Source: Thermodesulfobacteriota bacterium (GTDB taxonomy: Bacteria > Desulfobacterota > WTBG01 > CAIYCZ01 > CAIRTM01). Taken from it: a DNA stretch of 64,000 nucleotides. Shown piece by piece: positions 35,732 through 43,218 of the stretch (positions are counted from its first letter, which is position 1; every line of letters begins with the position of its first letter). The stretch lies in the NCBI GenBank assembly GCA_028278025.1, contig JANQFE010000016.1, positions 1-64,000 on the forward strand, written 5' to 3'. The position numbers and the translations under genes were made by a program. Below the pieces are notes generated by a model. The model was not told the DNA's origin. It saw only the letters and a list, made by a program, of their open reading frames with translations, and ran no database searches.

Positions 35732-35987
35732 TGATCTGACGATATGCTTAATATCATTAGCGACAAGGATACGGTAGACAATAACATACTATAGTATAAC
35801 CATTCAACCTAAACCCGTCAGGGAAGCCGGATGTAACGTGTGTCTGAATGCCTTGTGCGATCATTGTTATTTAGGTAGTGCAGTGATGCTTTTGCGTTTA
35901 TAAGCGGGGTATGCTGGCAGGTTTGTGTAAAGCTTCCCCCGGACATACCGGGAGGATGAATTATCTTCAAATATGTTTCTTTCAGAG

Positions 35988-36182
35988 CCCCATTGCAACG
36001 CAGCCGAGTGCAGGGATTTCAGGCAGATTAAAGGGTTGACATGTCTGAGTCCCGGCTTGCCGGGATGAGTTTGTTGACTCGCTGACTGAAATCCTGCCGC
36101 GAGGGTATCCCGACTAGTCGGGACAAGTTGCAGGGTGCCTTTTCTTTTGTTACTTTTCTTTGGAGCACGCAAAGAAAAGTAA
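35988..36182. repeat. Dispersed repeat A, copy 2
   Basis: Same ends as the copy at 40-176 (CCCATTGCAACGCAGCCGAG ... AAAGAAAAGTAA), with about 60 extra bases in the middle (two CCCGNCTNGNCGGGA-type palindromes). Fills most of the 535-bp gap between the glutamate dehydrogenase and aldolase genes. Confidence 0.85.
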
Positions 36183-36266
36183 ATCAAATTGCAGGGGATC
36201 CACCTCTGTTGAATCGTGGGTTGGGAAATTCAACTTTAAGACAAATCATCAGTTGTCTGAAACAGC

Positions 36267-37238
36267 TCACGCAATGTCTACATCGTCAAGCCGGGTCGAC
36301 TCCAGGAAAAAATCATAGGCGTTATCCTTCTTCCTCTTGTCGGCACGCAGTTTCATGGCGTTGCGGGGATGCTGATTCAAATGGCCGCTGATGCCGTAGA
36401 TATCATTAAAACCCCATTCAATTTTCTTTCTCAGCGGTATAAATTCTTCCTGAATAACTTTGTAAATCGGCCGTACATCAAATTTGGGGTTTTTCAGAAA
36501 ATTAAGCAGGAGCTCTAAATTACAGTTACCAGCACCTCTGCCTATACCGTTAATGGTGGCGTCCAGCAGATTGACATCATCAATTATGGCCTGCTGCGTA
36601 TTGGCAAAGCCGAGCTGCTGATTATTATGGGCATGAAATCCAAGTTCTTTATCCGGTGCATATTTTCGGTACAGATTAAGATAATGTGTTATTTGTTCCG
36701 AATAAAAGGCGCCAAAGCTGTCTACCAGATACAGGTAATCTACTTCTTTTATTGCATTTACCTGCTCGAGCGCTTCTATGAGATCATTTTCAATGGCTGC
36801 TGAGGCGGCCATAATGTTTATTGTCGTCAGATAGCCCAGGTCTTTGCAGCGTCGTGCCAGATCAATTCCCTTATCAATATCAGGCACATAACAGGCTGTG
36901 CGGACCATATCAACAGGACTTTCATCTCGGGGAACCAACTTTGTAATATCTACACGCCCGACATCATACATGACGGCAATAAGAGGACGGTGCTCGCACT
37001 CTACCGAATCAATGATACGCTGGATATCATCATCATCACAAAAGTTCCACGGCCCGTATTTTTGCCGGGTATATTCATCGCTCTCAGCCAGCTTTTTCCC
37101 AAACTCAAAAAAATCAACCCCTGACTCACAAACTGCGCGGTACACTGCTTTTACAAAGTCATCAGTGAACTGATAGTTGTTGATCAATCCGCCATCCCGA
37201 ATCGTACAGTCAAATACTTTAATCTCTTTGCGAAACAT
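36267..37238 (-). CDS. DRE-TIM metallolyase (4-hydroxy-2-oxovalerate aldolase/HMGL-like)
   Basis: 323 aa TIM-barrel aldolase-like enzyme. Metal and catalytic motif FDCTIRDGG (Asp10, Arg14, Asp15), metal His pair in FHAHNN (His202, His204), and GIGRGAGN at 231-238. Closest in pattern to the catalytic domain of 4-hydroxy-2-oxovalerate aldolase; similar stand-alone proteins occur in sugar or surface-polysaccharide clusters. No acylating aldehyde dehydrogenase neighbour, so the substrate is open. GAGGTG ribosome site before the ATG. Confidence 0.83.
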   Translation of the reverse strand: MFRKEIKVFDCTIRDGGLINNYQFTDDFVKAVYRAVCESGVDFFEFGKKLAESDEYTRQKYGPWNFCDDDDIQRIIDSVECEHRPLIAVMYDVGRVDITKLVPRDESPVDMVRTACYVPDIDKGIDLARRCKDLGYLTTINIMAASAAIENDLIEALEQVNAIKEVDYLYLVDSFGAFYSEQITHYLNLYRKYAPDKELGFHAHNNQQLGFANTQQAIIDDVNLLDATINGIGRGAGNCNLELLLNFLKNPKFDVRPIYKVIQEEFIPLRKKIEWGFNDIYGISGHLNQHPRNAMKLRADKRKKDNAYDFFLESTRLDDVDIA

Positions 37239-37332
37239 TGTAACACCTCACCCATGTTTTATTCTAAGCGATACAAAAAATATCAAAATTTAATTTATTA
37301 CAAAAAAATAAAAATGTCAATATCAAGAATAG

Positions 37333-37457
37333 TGGGGCTGTTCAAAAATGCCCAGATATAAGGCGCGTGATATCCTGAGGAAGGGGGTCCGCCGTGGCGG
37401 ATCGCAGTGACTAATGATAAGTTCAACGCAGTAGATGGGCGTTTTTCAACAGCCCCA
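37333..37457. repeat. Palindromic repeat C
   Basis: 25-bp ends TGGGGCTGTTCAAAAATGCC... and its near-perfect inverted copy (...GGGCGTTTTTCAACAGCCCCA) bracket ~75 bp with a GGGGGTCCGCCGTGGCGGATC palindrome. One copy in the window; it lies just after the stop of the fumarate-reductase flavoprotein gene and could also act as its terminator. Confidence 0.75.
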
Positions 37458-37500
37458 TAGCTCCTTAATGTCATACTGCCTGTGGTGGATCTGATCTGTA

Positions 37501-39153
37501 TTATACTGCCAGTTTCTTTTCCTTGAGTTGAGGATCAGAATAATCCGGCAGCAGTATCGGGGAAATACGATCGGTTGTTATACCGCAGTCTTGCAGTTCC
37601 CGGTCATAGGCATTTACATGCTCCAGTGATAGTTTGCCGTCACGGGCCTTTTCTCGGGCATAGACTGCGGCATTCTTGCCGGCAATCCTGCCGAAAACCA
37701 GAATATCAAGCAGCGAATTACCCATAAGCCGGTTTTCTCCATGCGCACCTCCGCCGACTTCACCGGCCATATACAGTCCGGGTATGCTGGTCTCACAGGT
37801 ATTTTTGTATTCGATCCCGCCGTTTTGATAATGCAGTGTGGGATACACCAGTAGCGGCTCTTTTGAAATATCAATGCCGTGGCGACCGAACTGCTTGGCC
37901 TTGCCCGGGAACTGTGCCTTAACAAAACCTTCGCCATGAACCAGGTCAAGCATCGGTGAGTCAATCCAGACACCGAACTTTCCGGTAGTGGTAGGTACCC
38001 CTTTGCCCCGCTCGGAACATTCCCGGATGAAAGCAGCCGACTCTACATCCCGGGGTTCGCGCTCATAGACAAACTGCTGTCCTTCCACATTGAGCACATT
38101 AGCCCCGGAGGCCCTGAATTTTTCGGTAATGAGCAATCCTTCGAGTTGCTCGGGGAAAATACAGCCGGTTGGGTGGAACTGCACCGTGTGCAAAAAGGCA
38201 AGTTTCACGCCGGCCCGATAAGCCATAACAACACCGTCTGCAGTAGCTCCGTAATGATTAGTGGTTACAAACCCCTGGATATGCAGCCGGCCGGCCCCGC
38301 CGGTTGCCATAATGACGGCCTTTGCTTTTACCACTGCATAGGTTTCTGTTTCCATGTTATAGAGAACCGCTCCGGCACACTGGCCCTGATCATTGAGAAT
38401 GAGCTCGACCGCCGGTGCAAATTCCAGAACGGTGATATCTTCTTTCCTGTTGCGAACCTCATCACGGATAGTGCGCATAATCTCTGCTCCGGTAATATCA
38501 CCGGCAAAATGAAGCCTGCTGCGGCTGAATCCGGCAGCCGGTAGGGTCTGCATAGTGCCGTCGGGATGCTTCCAGAACATGGTCCCCAGATTTTCCAGCC
38601 AGTTGATAACATCCGGGGCATCATTGCAGAGCGTGTAGACAAGCTCGGGCACACAGGTAAAATGTCCGCCGCCCATAGTATCTATATAGTGATATACCGG
38701 CGAGTCCTTTTCAAGTTTATCAGCAGCCTGTATGCCGCCTTCCGCCATCATGGTATTGGCGTCACCATGGCGGAGCTTTGTGGCCAGCATGACTTTGGCA
38801 CCCTGTTCCTGGGCCAGCAGGGCCGCCGAGGTACCCGCACCCCCGCCCCCGAGCACCAGCACATCCGTTTCATAGTCAACCTGTGAAAGATCAATGCGGT
38901 CGGGGTTTATTCTGCTGTTAGCCTCAAGGATATCGGCAAATTCATGTGCCACAGCATACCCCTTACTGGGGCCGATTTTAAGCTCCCGGCGCGTACCCGG
39001 TATGTAATCGGGGTGAAATTTTTCAAGAATCGCCGCCCGCTCATCAAGCGTCATGGCAGGCACTTCCTTACCAGCCTTCTTGCGCTCAACTCGTTCAGGT
39101 CTGGTTTGCTCCACTACTTTGATAAGCTCTTTGAGTTTTTCTGGGTATGACAT
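37501..39153 (-). CDS. Fumarate reductase/thiol:fumarate reductase-like flavoprotein subunit
   Basis: 550 aa. Reduces fumarate or oxidises succinate at an FAD site. After an ~90-residue extension: FAD fold (VLVLGGGGAGTSAA, ~99-110), MAEGGIQAA, substrate-site motifs TVQFHPTG and ITEKFRASGA (catalytic Arg), and GENRLMGNSLLDILVFGR near the C-terminus. In the segment that carries the FAD-linking His of SdhA/FrdA (HTVAAEGG) this protein has NTMMAEGG, so FAD should be noncovalent, as in TfrA of methanogens. AAGGAG before the ATG. Last gene of the Nuo-Hdr operon, with no membrane anchor gene nearby. Confidence 0.9.
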   Translation of the reverse strand: MSYPEKLKELIKVVEQTRPERVERKKAGKEVPAMTLDERAAILEKFHPDYIPGTRRELKIGPSKGYAVAHEFADILEANSRINPDRIDLSQVDYETDVLVLGGGGAGTSAALLAQEQGAKVMLATKLRHGDANTMMAEGGIQAADKLEKDSPVYHYIDTMGGGHFTCVPELVYTLCNDAPDVINWLENLGTMFWKHPDGTMQTLPAAGFSRSRLHFAGDITGAEIMRTIRDEVRNRKEDITVLEFAPAVELILNDQGQCAGAVLYNMETETYAVVKAKAVIMATGGAGRLHIQGFVTTNHYGATADGVVMAYRAGVKLAFLHTVQFHPTGCIFPEQLEGLLITEKFRASGANVLNVEGQQFVYEREPRDVESAAFIRECSERGKGVPTTTGKFGVWIDSPMLDLVHGEGFVKAQFPGKAKQFGRHGIDISKEPLLVYPTLHYQNGGIEYKNTCETSIPGLYMAGEVGGGAHGENRLMGNSLLDILVFGRIAGKNAAVYAREKARDGKLSLEHVNAYDRELQDCGITTDRISPILLPDYSDPQLKEKKLAV

Positions 39154-39237
39154 GGTGTCTCCTTGTAAACGCGGCTCCCGGCTGCCGTTACACAGCTGTC
39201 AGCCATTTAGTATGTATATAAAGTTTTCTTCCTTTTT

Positions 39238-39999
39238 TTAAAGTAAAAACCGTACATCCTCAGGACGCCAATCTTCACCGGCAGTCTCCGGTTCTATTTC
39301 CCGCTCGGTATACGCTTTTTTAAGTTCATCAGTGTTCATCTTCATTACTTCCTGCATTTTGGCTTCAAACTTGCCGTCTGCTATGGTCTTTACGGCTGCG
39401 GCATTATGCTTTGCTTTAGGAGCAATCCTGCCGCCGTATATTCTGCGGGCAAGCTGCAGGATATGATACTGGGGCATTTCTGCAAAGCAGCGGCTGGTGC
39501 ACAGGCCGCACTGGATACACTCAAAAGAGGTATGCGCGGCTTTTTCAATATTGCCCTGCTTTACATATGATATTGCGTCCATGACCTCAACGTCCATAGG
39601 GCATATCTTAGTGCAGGCGTTGCAGGCTACACAGCGGAACAGTTCAGGATAGCGCTTATGAATCTCCTCGGGGGCCTCGGTCGTCTCCTGATAATTGCCC
39701 GAAACATGGTGAGCAGGATAAAACGGGATCTGCGTCAGGTACATGTTCGCCTCTACAGCAGTCTGACAGGCCAGCGCAGTATATATCTTGTAATCACCAG
39801 GTTTACGGTACACGGTTCCGCAGGCACCGCAGATACCGCCGCGGCAGCCGCATCCCCGAATAAATTGATAACCGGCATACTCCATCGCTTTCATGATGGT
39901 AAGTCCCTCGGGAACATCATAGCGTTTACCCATAATATAGATAGGGATCATGTTTGTCGCATGCGTAGCATTTTGAGTTTTGCCTTTTTCATTACTCAT
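39238..39999 (-). CDS. Fumarate reductase-like iron-sulfur subunit ([2Fe-2S] + two [4Fe-4S])
   Basis: 253 aa. N-terminal ferredoxin-like domain with CGCRGGICGAC and a later Cys (LACQT) for a [2Fe-2S] cluster, then CVACNACTKICP and CIQCGLCTSRC for two cubanes. It resembles the first two thirds of thiol:fumarate reductase TfrB, whose third part, a CCG domain, here is the separate gene 63 bp upstream. It should pass electrons between the HdrB-like protein and the flavoprotein encoded downstream. Confidence 0.88.
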   Translation of the reverse strand: MSNEKGKTQNATHATNMIPIYIMGKRYDVPEGLTIMKAMEYAGYQFIRGCGCRGGICGACGTVYRKPGDYKIYTALACQTAVEANMYLTQIPFYPAHHVSGNYQETTEAPEEIHKRYPELFRCVACNACTKICPMDVEVMDAISYVKQGNIEKAAHTSFECIQCGLCTSRCFAEMPQYHILQLARRIYGGRIAPKAKHNAAAVKTIADGKFEAKMQEVMKMNTDELKKAYTEREIEPETAGEDWRPEDVRFLL

Positions 40000-40062
40000 G
40001 CTCGTACTCCTCTATGAAAATTAAGCTTGCAGGCTTACAAGTATGCCAGCTTGCAAGTTGTT

Positions 40063-40911
40063 TTATATCAGTCCATGTTTTCTCAACAACGGTATCGCGT
40101 CAACCATATGCTTCTTAAACCAGGTAGATGATTCCTCAATGTCCAGGGCCAGACCGATCAGTTCCGTAAAATACAGAATCGGCAACCGGTTCTTTCCGCT
40201 CTGGCGCATGTCAAGATTAGCGTGACACATGGGGCAGGCCACCACAATCGCCTCGGCATCTACCTCGCGGGCATCTTCGATCACCTCCCCCAGCAGTTTC
40301 ATGGCAATTTCTTCCTTGCTGAGAATCAGGCTTCCGCCGCAGCAGTCTACCTTGCCGGCCCAGTCAAGCGCTTCTGCACCCAGCGCCGTAAGCAGCCTGT
40401 CCATACTGAGGGGATTTTCCGGATCATCAAACCCAACAATTTCGGGCGGCCTCACAAGATAACATCCATAATACGGGGCCAGTCTGAGCCCCGTGAGAGG
40501 TTTAACGATTTTTTTTGTTACTTCTTCAATGCCCAGGTCGTTTACAATAATATCCAGCAGATGCCGTACAGTGCGGGTTGCCTCATAGGGCATGCCGATC
40601 ACCTCGGCCATCTTCTTTTTAAAATCAGCAGACTCACGGGCCTTGATCTGCGTGCAGCGCAGCCGCAGGTAGCAGGCCGCGCAGACGATCGCCGTATCAA
40701 GGCCCTGCCCCTCGGCTAGTGCCAGGTTGCGCGCTGTCAGTGCGTGGGCCAGGTCATCATCGAGAAAATGGCCCGATGATGCCCCGCAGCAATTCCAGTC
40801 CGGGATCTCCTCAAGCTCTATACCAAGCCTCCGGCAAACCTCTTCGCTGGAGCGGCCGAACTCTATGGCGGTTGATTCCTGGGTGCATCCGGGATAAAAG
40901 GCGTACTTCAT
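40063..40911 (-). CDS. hdrB: HdrB-like CCG-domain protein (operon copy 2)
   Basis: 282 aa. Two CCG domains with WNCCGASS (~40-47) and VDCCGGSL (~188-195) and additional Cys (YPGCT, CAACYLRL, ACPMCHAN), the pattern that binds the noncubane [4Fe-4S] clusters of heterodisulfide reductase HdrB. Equivalent to the C-terminal third of TfrB. ATG overlaps the upstream hdrC stop by 4 bp. In this operon it may feed the fumarate reductase or reduce a disulfide; no coenzyme M/B biosynthesis is in view. Confidence 0.9.
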   Translation of the reverse strand: MKYAFYPGCTQESTAIEFGRSSEEVCRRLGIELEEIPDWNCCGASSGHFLDDDLAHALTARNLALAEGQGLDTAIVCAACYLRLRCTQIKARESADFKKKMAEVIGMPYEATRTVRHLLDIIVNDLGIEEVTKKIVKPLTGLRLAPYYGCYLVRPPEIVGFDDPENPLSMDRLLTALGAEALDWAGKVDCCGGSLILSKEEIAMKLLGEVIEDAREVDAEAIVVACPMCHANLDMRQSGKNRLPILYFTELIGLALDIEESSTWFKKHMVDAIPLLRKHGLI

Positions 40912-41492
40912 GTGCCGCGGCCTCCCAGGGTTTTTTGAAAAATATCATTCATCGCCTTTGTACCTTTTATTCTGTGAGGGCCAAATTTCAATTTCCCACG
41001 TGTAAACATGCCGAACCCGAGTTTGGCATTTGTGAGCATATCTCTGAGGGAAAACTTTCTGGCTTTCAGTATAAAAAGGCCCGTCATCAAAACTTCAAAC
41101 TGCCGTCCAAACTGTCTGACGGGAGCCATGAAAGCCCGGTGAAACACCGGCACTGCCGGCTCTTTAACCGGAGTCTCTTCCTCAAGCGCTATCTGGTGCA
41201 GGCAGTCCATAAGATGGGGTATGTTAATCTCATTGGGACAGCGTGTCACGCAGGCTTCACATGAGGTGCATACCCAGATGGAGCTGCTGGTAAGCACCGC
41301 TTCCTTCATGCCTATCTGTGTCAGGCGCACAATCTGGTTGGGTGCAACATCCATGGCAAAATTCGCATCACAGCCCAGGGTACAGGTCATGCACTGATAA
41401 CAGCGCTCAATCTCCACACCGCTGCGCTCCCGCACCTGAGCGGCAAAAGACGGGTCACACACTGTATTATTATACTTCGGTTTAGATGCCAT
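40908..41492 (-). CDS. hdrC: HdrC-like iron-sulfur protein (operon copy 2)
   Basis: 194 aa. Two [4Fe-4S] motifs, CYQCMTCTLGC (~31-41) and CTSCEACVTRCP (~74-86), in the HdrC arrangement, with NQIVRLTQIGM between them. Longer than typical HdrC because of a basic C-terminal tail. Carries electrons from HdrA to HdrB. Three bases after the frhB-like stop and overlapping hdrB. Confidence 0.9.
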   Translation of the reverse strand: MASKPKYNNTVCDPSFAAQVRERSGVEIERCYQCMTCTLGCDANFAMDVAPNQIVRLTQIGMKEAVLTSSSIWVCTSCEACVTRCPNEINIPHLMDCLHQIALEEETPVKEPAVPVFHRAFMAPVRQFGRQFEVLMTGLFILKARKFSLRDMLTNAKLGFGMFTRGKLKFGPHRIKGTKAMNDIFQKTLGGRGT

Positions 41493-41495
41493 TGA

Positions 41496-42620
41496 TTATT
41501 TCTCAAAACCTTTGAATTCTTCTTCTTTAAAGGCTGTCAGCGGCAGCTCGTCATCCGCGCTTCTACCAGGGGTATATTCAAATGTCTCCTGCACCCGTGA
41601 GCCGGCCAGACAGAACAGTTTATACACAGCAATACTGTTGGGGCAGGCATCCTCGCACAGACCACAGGCCACGCACGAAGCACCCATATGGTTCATCCGT
41701 ACCAGATGAAACAGCAGAGAATCGGCCGGTAGCCGCAATGCGCCCTTGCGGCTGGCCCAATCAAGATACTTTTCTGCTTCCCATTCTACAAAGGTGGGTG
41801 AATCAAGCAGACACTCCCTGCAGTAACAAATAGGACAGGCGATTCGGCAGTTGTGGCAGGCAACACAGGCAGACAGTACTGAAAGCATATTGTCCAGCCC
41901 GCCGGCCTCCTGCTGCACCTGGGCCAGAAACTCTTCTTTCAGCTTTTGGCGCTCGGACTTAAGTGCTGAAAGGGCCTCATCGCGTTTAGCCGGATCCGCT
42001 TCTCCATCAAGCCCAAGGGCCTCAAACACCTGGTCGCCCTCCTTTGTGCCGGAGTGAACCAGAATTTCTTTTTCAATCGGCAGTCCGAACAAGCCTATAG
42101 TCATGTCGGCTGTTAGGGGATAAGGATATTGACAGATTTTGCAGGCCGGCCGCAAAAGAGTATCGGTACCGCTGGCTGCCTTCTTGAGGTATTCCCCAGC
42201 CGGTGTGTCATGTTCCTGGCTGAACACGGCATAGTCCGTGACACTGTAGGTGCCGAAGCAGTCTATACCTATGGTAACGATATTATTCATGTCGGCCTGT
42301 TTGAGCTTAACCATTTCAACCAGGGCCCTGAGCTCGCAGGAGCGCAGGATCACCCCTACTTTCTTTGTGCTGGCAGCGACCTTGGTCACACTGCTGATTA
42401 TTTTGGCGGTATTTACCGGCATCACCGGAGCAAGCGGACTGACATCAGCCAGCTGAGCGATATCGGTTACCATGGTCTGAACAACGTTCTTTTTAGAAGG
42501 CACCTCTACCGGTACCAGCAGAGCGTCCACGGCTTTTTTCTCCAGCAGTTTTTCGAGAAAACCTCTGACAGTACCTGTAATATCTCCGCCTTTAACCTCT
42601 AGCATAGCATTGCGTGGCAT
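41496..42620 (-). CDS. FrhB/FdhB-like iron-sulfur electron-transfer protein
   Basis: 374 aa. The N-terminal ~220 residues look like the F420-hydrogenase/dehydrogenase beta family (VGVILRSCELRALVEMVKL, KICQYPYPL). Then CVACHNCRIACPICYCREC and CVACGLCEDACPN for two or three [4Fe-4S] clusters. Relatives act as flavin-bearing adaptors for F420, ferredoxin or NAD(P)H. No F420 genes are in the window, so ferredoxin exchange is my preferred guess. Nine bases after mvhD. Confidence 0.78.
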   Translation of the reverse strand: MPRNAMLEVKGGDITGTVRGFLEKLLEKKAVDALLVPVEVPSKKNVVQTMVTDIAQLADVSPLAPVMPVNTAKIISSVTKVAASTKKVGVILRSCELRALVEMVKLKQADMNNIVTIGIDCFGTYSVTDYAVFSQEHDTPAGEYLKKAASGTDTLLRPACKICQYPYPLTADMTIGLFGLPIEKEILVHSGTKEGDQVFEALGLDGEADPAKRDEALSALKSERQKLKEEFLAQVQQEAGGLDNMLSVLSACVACHNCRIACPICYCRECLLDSPTFVEWEAEKYLDWASRKGALRLPADSLLFHLVRMNHMGASCVACGLCEDACPNSIAVYKLFCLAGSRVQETFEYTPGRSADDELPLTAFKEEEFKGFEK

Positions 42621-42629
42621 AGCACCTCC

Positions 42630-43064
42630 CTATACTGACCAATTCTTTCTAAACGGGCTGGGGCCCAGTTCTTTTATCTTTTCAGTAAAATCCCGCATGG
42701 TAACTGCAAATTTCTGCCCCTCGGCCGCGCTGATCCATTTGAGCCACACCCGGTCATTCTCCAGCCCCAGCGTATCTAAAATAGTCTTAAGCCCGGCTAT
42801 CCGTCTGCGGGCCTTGTAGTTGCCGGAAACATAATGACAATCGCCCGGGTTGCAGCCCCCGATAATAATTCCGTCCGCCCCTGAAAGCAGTGCCCTGAGT
42901 ATATAAATAGGATCAACTGAACCGCTGCACATGGTGCGAATGGGGCGAATATTGGGCGGATATTGAAGCCTGGTTGTTCCTGCAAGATCGGCAGCCGTAG
43001 AGGTGCACCAGTTGCAGAAAAATCCCACTAAAATAGGTTCAAAATCCTTGTTGTCATCAGCCAT
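42630..43064 (-). CDS. mvhD: MvhD-like [2Fe-2S] adaptor
   Basis: 144 aa. Conserved Cys of MvhD: FFCNWCTST (~15-18), TMCSGSVD, and GGCNPGDCHY. In methanogens MvhD joins the hydrogenase to HdrA; no hydrogenase subunits are encoded here, so it probably links the NuoEF-like module or the FrhB-like protein to an HdrA. GGAGG 9 nt before the ATG. Separated from the double hdrA upstream by a 154-bp spacer made largely of repeat D. Confidence 0.9.
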   Translation of the reverse strand: MADDNKDFEPILVGFFCNWCTSTAADLAGTTRLQYPPNIRPIRTMCSGSVDPIYILRALLSGADGIIIGGCNPGDCHYVSGNYKARRRIAGLKTILDTLGLENDRVWLKWISAAEGQKFAVTMRDFTEKIKELGPSPFRKNWSV

Positions 43065-43079
43065 CGATCATAACCTCCG

Positions 43080-43212
43080 CTTCTGGTTGCTCGTTGCTTG
43101 TTACTGGTTGCTCATTTCTGGTTTTTTTAATTTATTCCGCTTCTCGCCTTACGCTTCACGTTTCTCGTTGCTATTACTTGTTTCTCATCACTCATTACTC
43201 ATTGCTCATCAC
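43080..43212 (-). repeat. Gene-end spacer repeat D (copy b)
   Basis: On the minus strand GTGATGAGCAATGAGTAATG-like units, then GAGAAACGTGAAGCG and GAGCAACCAGTAACAAGC units. It begins 7-8 bp after the stop of the double hdrA and ends at the ribosome site of mvhD. Stop codons occur in all three frames. Confidence 0.7.
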
Positions 43213-43218
43213 TTTTTT

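Noticed and set aside
43080-43212. CRISPR array or VNTR
   Set aside because: Units are short, variable and without spacers; no cas genes in the window.
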